NCBI RefSeq assembly: GCF_042186555.1
Contig: NC_133326.1
Location: 591,635,790-591,699,789, forward strand
Direction of reading: 5' to 3'
Origin: Aquarana catesbeiana
Taxonomy: Eukaryota > Chordata > Amphibia > Anura > Ranidae
DNA: 64,000 nt
Shown one piece after another: positions 40,785 to 50,600 of the stretch; the stretch's first letter is position 1, and the number at the start of each line of letters is the position of its first letter. The notes beneath the pieces are model-generated. The model was not told where the DNA came from. It saw nothing but the letters and a program-made list of their open reading frames with translations, and ran no database searches. The position numbers and the translations under genes are program-made.

Positions 40785-42659
40785 GTTCCCCTTGTAACCT
40801 TAGCCGTCTATGGAGTGTCAATTCCCTCTGTGTTTACCAAACACCGTAATTGTTATTGTGGCATTTACACTGCCACTCATATCTATGTTATCTATAATTG
40901 TTTACATATTATTATTTCTTCTTTCATTGTTGTTCAATGTTAATTTTATTGTTATGGCGATCCCTGGGTGCCTGGTGCGGTTCGTGGCTGCCTTTGCCTC
41001 CCTTAGCGGCGGACTTGTGTTTCCCCTGGCAGGGAAGACGTGCCCTGTTTGTCCCCTGCTTGCTCTCGTCGAGCCCAGGGCTCTCCGCCCACGGGCTCGC
41101 CTTGAACGCGCTTGCGCAGTAGCGCTGGTCGCGCACCTGCGCAGTGCGGGGAAACTGACCCGGCGACGTCAGGCGCCGCCGGATGGCGACGTCAGACGCC
41201 GCCGGACGGCGGCGTCGTGGGCGTCTCCGGGTTGGGGAGCTCACTTAATGGGCCCTCGGGCCCTTTGACGTGAGCAGTGCGGCTCTCTCTACCATAGACT
41301 TGTACACGTGGGGCTTTGATGCAGGGGACGCCTCCGTTGTTCCACCGGGGACATCTTTGGGTATGTTTATCCTCAATTTTTACCTTGGATACTATCCTTT
41401 ACCTTACGTTATCTATTACTGATACCGCCTTATGGATACTATCCTGTATCTCATGTTATATGTGATACACTTTTATTGACAGATTCCATGTTACCCTGTG
41501 GGCATCCCCTCATACCGCTGGGCCCCCACAGTCATGTACCCCCTTTGAACCCCTTCTCGGTGGACACAGTAGGTGCTCTTGCTTTCTATGAGTCATCTGA
41601 CTTTGCGTTTTCAACAAGCCTTTATATTACTTGGTTTTATATCATCCCTTGGGCTAACAACCATGGTAAGTCACACCATTTGCCTCAATATCACTAGCGA
41701 GGGTGTGGGCACTTTATCCCCCTTTCTTTTCTTTGTTTCTGTGCCTTGCTTGCCCCATCTTGTTTTTCCCCCCTCCTCTACTCTCCCCTCCCCCCCATTC
41801 CTTTTTCCCTACTCTCTCCATCGGTCTTCCCCCCCCCCTCCCACCCCCAGTCCCCCCTTCCCTTCCTTCCCCTCTTTAGCCTCCATTCTCCTTCCCCACC
41901 ACCTGCCTTGCCCTCCCCCTCCTTCCCTGCCCTTTTTTTTTTTTTTTTTTTCCCCCCTTTCCCTCCTTTTCTTCCCCCTCCCTTCTCCTTCCCCTCCCCA
42001 ACCCCCCCCTTTTATCCCCTTCCCCATTTTCCCTCCCTTATTCCTATCCCTTTCCTTTCTCCTTTCTTATTCCCCTCTTTCCTTTCCGCCCTCATTTACC
42101 TCCCTCTCCTATGCTAATGGCTAATCTTTTCTACCCCCAACCAGTTGATATACCAGACCCCTCAAATTGCTATTTTGTTATCCATTCAGGGAATTCCGTA
42201 CAATCCCCCTTGTCCGCCGCGGGGGAGTTATGTTTGGGCGGCTGGGTACCGCACATATTCACCCAAATATAGGGTAAGCCATTCCTGTATTTACCTCTTA
42301 GGTTATGTTGGTTTTTACACGCTGCATTACAATGTTTGTATGTATTATGGTTGTATTATTTTTATTATCTGTCCCATAGATTGGTCCTCCTGAGGAAGCG
42401 GTAATACCGCGAAACTAGTCGAGAACCAGACCATTCTATACCCTGTAACTACAGATGTCCCTTGGGTATTCCCGAGCCTCTGTTATTGCAATTTTAACAA
42501 GTACAACATGTATTTTTCTTTTTTGTAATAAACTTTTTATTTATTATTTATTATTGCTGTCTATCTGTACCGATATAGTCCAGTCTTTTCCAGGGTGGGA
42601 ATATTACCGGGCCAACATCAGCCACTGTCCCCTTCTTCCCACTCTTCTCTGTTTGTGCA
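40785..42659 (+). repeat. Inverted-repeat arm (right), 1.87 kb
   Basis: Plus-strand copy of the unit, the reverse complement of 38041-39915. Ends three bases into the right TSD region at 'gtttgtgcac'. Confidence 0.92.
42383..42427 (+). ncRNA. Hammerhead ribozyme, plus-strand copy
   Basis: Core CUGAGGA at 42390-42396 (position 7 may be any base), then one extra A. Helix II is GCGGU (42398-42402) with ACCGC (42406-42410), then GAAA at 42411-42414. Helix III is minimal, C-UA-G, and the canonical cleavage triplet GUC is at 42418-42420. Helix I is GGUCCUC (42383-42389) against GAGAACC (42421-42427), six of seven positions paired. The extra A between core and helix II is atypical, so activity is less certain than for the copy at 3590. 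Confidence 0.75.
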
Positions 42660-42672
42660 CATTTGATTTCAA
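42658..42672. repeat. Target-site duplication of the head-to-head element (right)
   Basis: cacatttgatttcaa, identical to 37950-37964. Confidence 0.88.
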
Positions 42673-42722
42673 GATGGTTTGGGCCTATTGCACTTGGATT
42701 TTCAAGATTTCACAAGTAGTCT

Positions 42723-43661
42723 TTAACCACTTAAGGACCCGAAGGATTTACCCCCTTCCTGACCAGGCCATTTTTTGCAATACAGCACTTAGTTTAGCTG
42801 ACAATAGCGCGGGCATGCAACTCTGTACCCAAATAAAATTGATGTCCTTTTTTCCCACAAATAAAGCTTTCTTTTGCTGGTATTTGATCACCTCTGCAGT
42901 TTTTATTTTTTGTGCTGTTAACAAAAAAAGACCGTCAATTTTGAAAAAAGCAAAACAATATATTTTTATTTTCTGCTATAAAAAATACCAAATATAAAAA
43001 TTTTAAAAATCAAATTTCTTCATCAAGCTAGGCCAATATGTATTCTGTTACATTATTTTGGTAAAAAAAAAAAAACAATAAGTGTATATTGATTGGTTTG
43101 TGCAAAAGTTTTTTTTACTAGTCCGGTCGTTAGAAAGTCCGTTGAAACTCTGTCGAAAGTCAGTCGAAAGTCTGTCGAAAGTCTGTCGGACAGGCTGTTG
43201 GACTTTTGTAGATGAAAAATCCCACCATGTGTACACGGCATTACAGTGATCAGTGCTAAAAATATGCACTGACATTGTACTAATGACACTTGCAGGGAAG
43301 GGGTTAACACTAGGGGGCGATCAAGGGGTTAACTGTGTTCCCTGGGCGTGTTTATTAACTGTATGTGGGATGGGCTGCCTGGGACAGCATAGCAGAAAAA
43401 CAGGATCTCTGTGTGATCCCCTGTCAGAACGGAGATCTGCCTTGTTTACACAGGCAGATCCCCATTCTGTCCTTGCTTAGAATGATCATGGGTGGCCCGG
43501 CGAATATTGAGTCTGCTGGACCCGCTGACTGGCTCCCCCGCTGACCAATGGGCGCGCGCCCATAGAAAGCCGTGCATGAATCGACGTACAGCTACAGCGG
43601 TTTGCACAGCTGAGCCAGCTTGCCGCAGTATAACTATGGCGGCTGGTCGGCAAGTGGTTAA
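42723..43661. mobile_element. TTAA-flanked MITE (long copy)
   Basis: TTAA at 42723-42726 and 43658-43661. The inverted ends are CCACTTAAGGACC at the left and CGGCAAGTGG at the right. Same family as 26202-26503. A piece of a second MITE type is nested at about 43110-43243. No transposase. The open frame running from the left arm of this element into upstream DNA (42455-42997) is not a gene. Confidence 0.8.
43110..43243. mobile_element. Partial MITE of the 51126-51523 family
   Basis: Repeated 'gtcgaaagt' units followed by the terminus 'gtgtacacggcatta' (ending 43243). This matches the right end 'gtgtacgcggcatta' of the complete MITE at 51126-51523. The left terminus is lost. Confidence 0.65.
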
Positions 43662-44339
43662 TATATGTTTTTCTGAAGGTTACTCTTTTATCATGCACAA
43701 GTTTCAATTATATTTTCTGTGATGAACATTTTACCACATATTTTGATGTGTATTGTGTATTAAGTCTTTTATTGTGAGCTGTCATTATAGATGATTTTTT
43801 TAATTTTAACATTAAAAGTTTATTAAGCGCATGTATAACTTTCACAAATCAAAGCATACGAAAGGAAAATGCAACTTCAGAGTGAATTGTCATGAAAATC
43901 AGAAGTTTCCCAAAAACAGGGTATCAGTATGCAATTAGAACACATAATACTAATCGGGATGTCAAATGATGTCTATAATAATAACCACTGTGATATTGAA
44001 TCTAGAATTAACAATAAACAATACATTGGTGCCTATGTCAGTTGTCACATTTGTTTAATTGTAAAACGTTAGTGTGATTCAACTTTCATATAAAAAAAAG
44101 TGATGCAGTTCAGAATCATGTAGGAAAGTAGAAAGAAAAGAAAAGCAGAAAATAAAAGTCAGTCGACGAAAAGGGGGTGCATCCTTATGAAAGTAGAAAG
44201 ATTACGGGAGCAAAATTCTGCACATAATTAGTAATTATTAATGCACAATTTAATCATGTATTACTAAACACCAACTACTAATTTATGGTTAATTAATTAA
44301 TTATTTTAATACATTTTTCCAACATTGTGCCATACATTT
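43662..44339. other. No recognised feature (AT-rich)
   Basis: AT-rich sequence without recognisable termini, tandem structure or coding potential. Confidence 0.45.
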
Positions 44340-44375
44340 AATTTACTATATCATAATATATATACAGACAGTCTC

Positions 44376-44428
<53 letters not shown>

Positions 44429-44604
44429 CTGTATCCAGTTTAGCTAGATCTGACTGCAGTCAGTTCCTGGTGTACTGTTTCTAATATACTTCAGGCAGGC
44501 AGGTGATTCAGTTAGCTGCAGTGTATTTATTATATATACAGATAGTCTCGTGTGTGTGTATATATATATATAGATATACATATCTATCTATCTATCTCTA
44601 TCTC

Positions 44605-44660
<56 letters not shown>

Positions 44661-44665
<5 letters not shown>

Positions 44666-45050
44666 ATAAGCTTTCTGTTCGGGTCGAACATGAGTTCAAC
44701 TCAAAAATTGGCTGTCCGCCTGTCCGCGCCAAATTCGAGCGGCGCATGATGGCCCATAATGCACTGTGGGAGCGCAGTGCATTGCTGTATGATGATTGGC
44801 CAGAGCATGCACCATGACCTGCATGATTTGGCCAATCCCAGCGCCGTCAGCTAAGAGAGCCATAATTGGCTAAAGGCAGGGTGCCTTTTGCCAATCATGG
44901 CTCAGGGGGACTAAGTCCATGCCCCACACTATATAAGGCCGCCTGTACGTCGGCCTTGTGTAGTGTGTCGTTGGCGTGGACAGAGAGAGAGTGTCATTTA
45001 GAATTTAGATTGATCATGCAGGCAGATTATTCAGTTAGCTGCAGTGTATT
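44661..45050 (+). mobile_element. hAT-type element 5' terminus with promoter
   Basis: Begins TAGGGATAAGC, identical to the left terminus of the foldback hAT element at 48488, directly after (TA)n; a TATATATA target cannot be recognised against that background. Subterminal 'gttcgggtcgaacatgagttc' again matches the family. CCAAT and TATA boxes lie 230-270 bp in, then a GC-rich leader, then the minisatellite. Whether the downstream array is part of the same transposon, as in the copies at 24430 and 32895, is inferred. Confidence 0.65.
44891..44936 (+). promoter_or_regulatory. CCAAT and TATA boxes of the hAT-type element
   Basis: CCAAT at 44891-44895 and TATATAA at 44930-44936, followed by 'ggccgcctgtacgtcggcc' (a short hairpin). 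Spacing is typical of an RNA polymerase II promoter. The presumed transcript would run into the minisatellite. No transposase frame follows in the window. Confidence 0.6.
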
Positions 45051-45077
45051 TAATATATATATATATACAGACAGTCT

Positions 45078-45124
<47 letters not shown>

Positions 45125-45242
45125 ACTGTATCCAGTTTAGCTAGATCTGACTGCAGTCAGTTCCTGGTGTACTGTTTCTAATATACTTCAGGCAGGCAGG
45201 TGATTTAGTTAGCTGCAGTGTATTTATTATATATACAGATAG

Positions 45243-45338
<96 letters not shown>

Positions 45339-45571
45339 ACTGCATACAGTTTAGCTATATCTCACTGCAGGCCTGGTGTACTCTTTCTAATATACTTCAG
45401 GCAGGCAGATGATTCAGTTAGCTGCATTGTATTTAATATATATATATATACAGATAGTCTCATATATATATCCACTGCATACAGTTTAGTTATATCTCAC
45501 TGCAGGCTGTTCCTGGTGTACTCTTTCTAATAAACTTCTGGCAGGCAGCTGATTCAGTTAGCTGCAGTGTA

Positions 45572-45620
<49 letters not shown>

Positions 45621-45638
45621 AATAGTCTTTATATTCAT

Positions 45639-45734
45639 CAGCACATAACGGGTTAACACCTCCTTTGGAGCCCCCAATGACCACATGTTCTAAGCTGAAT
45701 ATAAAAGACAGCCCCTCCCCCAACTAAGATGTTC
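45639..45734. repeat. DIRS left inverted terminal repeat
   Basis: Starts CAGCACATAACGGG and is complementary to 52322-52417 with few mismatches. Contains 'ggttaacacctcc' and 'gcccctccccc'. Confidence 0.85.
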
Positions 45735-46959
45735 TTTTTAGGTCATGCTCCAGGCCACATGCTAATTGCAGTTGGTAAGTAATTTGTTTGCTGTATCCCC
45801 CCCTGCCGAACCTAACCCTCCATGTTCAGCCTCTCATGGAGTTGGAAGACCCAGAATGCTGAAGGTAAATCTTTCTAAAAACTGAGGTGCCTTGTGCCAA
45901 GGCTGCGGGCGAAATGATGCTTAAACAGCATTGATATATTGTACAGGTGTGGTATTATAAGAGCTCTGCAATGTCATCATTGCCTCTCCCTTTGGTTTTT
46001 TCCTGTCTTTTTATATGCAGCACACTGCACTGCTCCCCTGGCTTTATTGTCAGGCTGAGAGCGGCTGTGAATGGTGTCACAGAGTGCAGGGAGATGGGTA
46101 GCACAAGATGGGAACCGCCAGATACCATGCAATGGTGTAACTGATTTTGGAGGTCTGCAGTTGGGAGGGCTTCTCTCCCTCTCTCTCTCTCTGCAGTCCT
46201 GCCAGGTAAAGGACTTACCTTGGATTCTGGCTGAGTCTCCCGTCTGTCTTTGGATGTGCTGTCCTGGCTCCCCTGCTATGCTGTGTACTTCTGTGGGTTT
46301 GACAGTCTGACTGGTTTTTGTCTCTGACTCTGACTGTCTGCCTTTGGAAATGCTGCCTGAAGCTCACCTGCAGAGACTTCTGAGGTGAGTGGATGAAGGC
46401 AGATGGCTCTTAAAGAGACAGGGTTCCATGTTTTTTTGGTGAGAGGTAATATGCTTTACTCCATATATTTTGTGCAAATATGAGCTTGTCACACCTGTTA
46501 GTGGCACAGAAGATTAGCAAAGGTAGGAGGGGGCAACGTGGGACATGGTTCTTAAAAGAGTGCCCAAGGAAAATATGCAAATGAAGGTGTTTTGCATTAT
46601 TTGGGGAGCAGAAACCCTGAACGCAAACACTCCAAAAACATAAGACATGCCAACGATCACAGGATGACGACACCTAACAGATTGTCACATTCATTAAGCA
46701 TTTGGTCAATACACTCTAAGGGAGTTGTTTCCACTTACCCTGTGAAGGGACAGAAACCAGGAAATTGGCACATGCGTTTATGCCAGCATGATAGAAGATG
46801 CCTTGCCAAGCTCAGGGTGCATTTTGGGCCTGCATGCAGTCTGCAGTGGCAGAGCAATGAAATTGCACAGGATGCCTCACAAGGATGGTGGTTGTGCAAA
46901 ATTCTAAGACCTATTAAGGTGGCTATAGCAGAAAGTATGCTGCAAATATCCACGTCACA
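45735..46959 (+). other. DIRS 5' internal region, no recognised coding motif
   Basis: Position suggests the leader and gag-like ORF, but I see no conserved motif. 'ctctctctctctctgcag' near 46180 and several short frames only. Confidence 0.4.
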
Positions 46960-47285
46960 AGTGACACCCATAACGATAGAGCGTAAACCACTCATTCATG
47001 AAGGATGGTCTTTTCCCATAATGGCAGAGCATAAATCGCTGATGGAGGATGGCCTTTTCCCATAATGGCAGAGCGTAAATCGCTCATGATGGAGGATGGC
47101 CTTTTAAATAATGGCAGAGCGTAAATCGCTCATGATGGAGGATGGCCTTTTCCCAGAATTGCAGAGCGTAAATCGCTCATGATGGAGGATGGCCCTTTCC
47201 CAGAATTGCAGAGCGTAAATCGCTCGTTGGAGGATGGTCTTTTCCCAACAATGATAGAGCGTATATCGCTCATTGATGGAGGATG
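46960..47285. repeat. 58-60 bp minisatellite, about 5-6 units
   Basis: Units contain 'gcagagcgtaaatcgctc', 'atgatggaggatgg' and 'ccttttccca'. Each unit has a short internal palindrome (agcg..cgct). Located in the 5' half of the DIRS-like element. Confidence 0.85.
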
Positions 47286-48049
47286 ACAGAGACCTCATCA
47301 GAAGACCAATTTACAGTAACAGGTTCCCTAAGCTTTATCCAGATTAAATGGCTGCTGTATGTTTATGTACTGCACTTCCAGGGGTGGTTGCTGCCCTCTA
47401 GTGTCCAGTGCAGCAAGTGTCTTTGCCTTTTTATAATTTGGTTGCCTTCAATGGACTTGTTCACACCAGATGCAGTACAGTGCGTTTTTATTTCTGCATC
47501 AAGAACGCATGGATAGTGTTTAACTTTGGTTCCAATTACTTAATTCACACCAGTACAGCGCATTCTAATGCCGTCAACAAGAGTAGAAGGTTGCATTGTT
47601 TCTTTATAGGAACACATCAGGAAAGTGGCAAAACGCATGTAGAATGCATCAAAAACACTCATGCAGAAACACATCTGGAATGGAGAAACTTTGGGGATCT
47701 GGCCATCAGGTTTGCACAGACTCTATACAGTGACAGATTTTGCCTGCCAACCAGCAACTTCGATATATATTAAGTTCAGAAATGGCATTACATTCAACAT
47801 TGGAAGCTGCAAGATTTGGCACAGTTTCTGGAAAGAGTGGAACCTGGCAACTGACTTTTGTTTGATGCTTTTAATAAACCTAGTACAAGCACTGGCGCAC
47901 TCAGTCACTGCTCAGGGAGAATTTAAAGGGTGCAGGAGGCCAAATCTTATAAGACAGGCTGCAGATTTAATAGATCACAATGGAGGTATCTCAAAGTTAC
48001 TTTTGACATGAAATAAGTCCAGAGCAAGCTGCTAAGATGGCTGGAAAGT

Positions 48050-48487
48050 CTCTTTTAAAGGTGCGCCCAACCAGTCTCTTCCAGTTGGGGCCAGGGGGCC
48101 TAAGTAAAGTAGATGGTTGTAGCTTCCTACTGGAGGGTTTGGACAACAATCACCAAAGACTAGTGGGTCCAGAAGACAGGTGGGTGGACAATGGAGAACA
48201 GATCTCAGAAGAGAAAATGTTTGCAAAATTTTTATACTGCTACAAGGCCATCAAGCCAGTGATGCCAAAATATAGAATCATCTGGGGGCCTTTTTCCCCA
48301 GTTTTTCTAGTACCTAAGGCAGGAGCCTCCTGATCTGTTTCAGTTTGAAGGAATGGAATATGTTCATATACATCAAGAGGTTCAAGATGGAATCCATGCA
48401 GACAGTCACAGGTACAGTTCAGCAGGAGGACCAGTTGGAATCATTCGACTGGCCGACTCATACTTCCATGTACCGATCAATGCCGAA
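48050..48487 (+). pseudogene. DIRS-like reverse transcriptase, N-terminal part (split by hAT insertion)
   Basis: Fragments in several frames: W..ITKD-WVQ near 48140, GPFSPVFLVPKAGAS to 48333, IKRFKMESMQTV near 48365, then the LADSYFHVPIN block that contains the first catalytic Asp region of DIRS RT (D..(D/S)-Y-F-H-V-P-I). It is interrupted at 48488 by the foldback element and resumes at 50103 with AEHQRRVRFAVARG. Frames are disrupted by stops, so not functional. Confidence 0.72.
48480..48487. repeat. 8-bp target-site duplication (left) of foldback hAT element
   Basis: ATGCCGAA at 48480-48487, repeated at 50103-50110. The site lies within the DIRS RT coding sequence, which reads through when one copy and the insert are ignored. 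Confidence 0.9.
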
Positions 48488-50102
48488 TAGGGATAAGCTT
48501 CGAGTTCGAATCGAACTCATGTTCGACTCGAACAACGGCAGTTTGCCAGTTCGCCGAACAGCGAACAATTTGGGGTGTTTGCGGCAAATTCGAAAGCCGC
48601 GGAACACCTTTTAAAAGTCTATGTGAGAAATCAAAAGTGCTAATTTAAAAGGTTTATATGCATGGTATTGTCATAAAAAGTGTTTGGGGACCTGGGTCCT
48701 GCCGCAGGGGACATGGATCAATGCAAAAAAAAGTTTTAAAAATGGCCGTTTTTTCAGGAGCAGTGATTTTAATAATGCTTAAAGTGAAACAATAAAAGTG
48801 TAATATTCCTTTAAATTTTGTACCTGGGGGGTGTCTATAGTATGCCTGTAAAGGGGTGCATGTTTCCGTGTTTAGAACAGTCTGACAGCAAAATTACATT
48901 TCAAAGGAAAAAAAGTAATTTAAAACTACTCGCGGCTATTAATGACAATACACATAAAAGTTCATTGATAAAAACGGCATGGGAATTCCCCACAGGGGAA
49001 CCCCGAACCAAATTTAAAAAAAAAATGACGTGGGGGGTCCCCCTAAATTCCATACTAGGCCCTTCAGGTCTGGTATGGATATTAAGGGGAAACCCGGCCA
49101 AAATTTTTTTAAAAATGGCATGGGGTCCCCCTCAAAATCTATACCAGACCCTTCAGGTCTGGTATGGATTTTAAGGGGAACCCCGCGCCAAAATTTTTTT
49201 AAAAAATGGCGTGGGGTCCCCTCAAAAATCCATACCAGACCCTTATCTGAGCGCGCAACCTTGCAGGCCACAGGAAAAGAGGGGGGATGAGAGAGCGCCC
49301 CCGTGAACCGTACCAGGCCACATGCCCTCAACATTGGGAGGGTGCTTTGAGGTACCCCTCCAAAGCACCTTGTTCCCGTGTTGATGGGGACAAGGGCCTC
49401 ATCCCACAACCCTTGCCTGGTGGTTGTGGGGGTCTGGGGTTGTGGGATGAGGTCTGGGTTGTGGGGCTACCCCAAAGCACCCTCCCAATGTTGAGGGCAT
49501 GTGGCCTGGTACGGTTCAGGAGGGGGGGCGCTCTCTCGTCCCCCCTCTTTTCCTGTGGCCTGCCAGGTTGCGTGCTCGGATAAGGGTCTGGTATGGATTT
49601 TTGGGGGGATCCCACGCCATTTTTAAAAAAAATTTTGGCGCGGGGTTCCCCTTAAAATCCATACCAGACCTGAAGGGCCTGGTATGGAATTTAGGGGGAC
49701 CCCCCACGCCATTTTTTTTTTTTAATTTTGGTTCAGGGTTTCCCTGTGGGGAATTCCCATGCCGTTTTTATCAATGAACTTTTATGTGTATTGTCAGACC
49801 GACAATTCATTAATGGCCACAAGTAGTTTTAAATGACTTTTTTTCCTTTGAAATGCCATTTTGCCGTCAGACTGTTCTAAACACGGGAAACATGCGCCCC
49901 TTTACAGGCATACTATAGACACCCCTGGGGCAGGACCCAGGTCCCCAAACACTTTTTATGACAATAACTTGCATATAAGCCTTTTGATTATTCATGTTCA
50001 TGTCCCGTAGACTTTAACGGTGTTCGCGTGTTCAAACAAATTTTTTGCCTGTTCGTATGTTCTGGTGTGAACCGAACAGGGGGGGTGTTCGGCTCATCCC
50101 TA
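48488..50102. mobile_element. Foldback hAT-type element, complete copy
   Basis: Starts TAGGGATAAGC (48488-48498) and ends GCTCATCCCTA (50092-50102), with 10 of 11 terminal bases complementary. Flanked by the 8-bp TSD ATGCCGAA. The whole 1.6 kb is a long imperfect palindrome centred near 49400: 48836-49330 mirrors 49430-49920, with the outer subterminal blocks also mirrored, but the right arm lacks about 110 bp present at 48725-48830. No coding capacity. Same family as the element at 1-2485 and the relics at 27830-28190. Confidence 0.9.
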
Positions 50103-50600
50103 ATGCCGAACACCAGAGGCGTGTAAGATTTGCGGTGGCCAGAGGTCACTTCCAGTTGTCTGCCTTTTACAGAATTGGCACAGACCCAGGAATCTTTTTG
50201 AAGATCTTGTTGGCAGTGGTGGTACTTTGGGCCAGATGGCACATGAGGGCGTTTCAATTTGCCTTCTTTAGCCTATGAGCTGGGCCATCTATGGATCAGA
50301 AAATCTTTGTGCCTATACAAATTAAACAAGAACTAAAATTTTGGACATCGCCACTGCGCTTCTTTCGGAGACATGCCTCTCAGCCCAGGCGATAGGATGA
50401 TTCTGAAGCCTGATGCCAGTCTTTGGGGCTGGGGAGTCCAACATCTGAAGCGACAAGTGCAAGGTCATTGGAGCGCGGTGAAGCGCAGACTCCCCAAGTA
50501 TCTTGAATGGAAAAAAGCCTTTTTCTAGCATTGCAAGCTTTTCAAGATTTTCAAGGGGTTGACAACAAGACAGTAGTAGCCTACATTGCCTAAAAAGGGG
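50103..50600 (+). pseudogene. DIRS-like RT C-terminal part and RNase H (broken)
   Basis: Resumes RT sequence after the hAT insert (AEHQRRVRFAVARGHFQL). RNase H-type motifs follow: PDASLWGWGVQ (50409-50440) with the first acidic residue, GHWSAVKRRLPKYLEW, then VDNKTVVAYIA (about 50558-50592) matching the 'TDN.TVVAYIN' strand. Multiple frames and stops. The order RT then RNase H fits DIRS polyproteins. Confidence 0.75.

Larger units (their letters stand above)
37965..42657. mobile_element. Head-to-head PLE/retrozyme-like insertion with two inverted hammerhead units
   Basis: Flanked by a 15-bp TSD. The left part (37965-40777) is a unit read on the minus strand; the right part (about 40778-42657) is a shorter copy on the plus strand. 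The shared arms are 38041-39915 and 40785-42659, mirrored about 40350, with near identity. The remaining 870 bp of the minus unit forms the spacer. Each arm carries a hammerhead motif, a CG-rich 'gacgtcagacgccgcc' region and a 350-bp pyrimidine/purine tract. The minus unit starts and ends with the same 28 bp (37965-37992 and 40750-40777). No RT is encoded. Open frames in the arms mirror each other and are compositional artefacts. Confidence 0.78.
44340..45635. repeat. Composite minisatellite plus (TA)n arrays, first block
   Basis: Repeating block: 'ccactgcatacagtttag', 'ctatatctcactgcagg', 'ttcctggtgtact', 'ttcaggcaggcagg', 'gattcagttagctgcagtg', then 'tattta' plus a (TA)n tract, then 'cagatagtctc'. 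Non-TA parts are about 130-150 bp; (TA)n tracts reach about 45 repeats (45246-45336). The array resumes at 52472, 53459, 57430, 58520 and ends near 58856, each time interrupted by an inserted element. Open frames of alternating Tyr-Ile are (TA)n artefacts. Confidence 0.9.

Noticed and set aside
44503..45412. Open frames of alternating Tyr-Ile
   Set aside because: Direct translation of (TA)n microsatellites.
47450..47720. Possible MITE with 'cacaccag.acag' repeats
   Set aside because: Two similar short blocks (47462, 47546) are in direct rather than inverted orientation, and no termini or TSD could be found.
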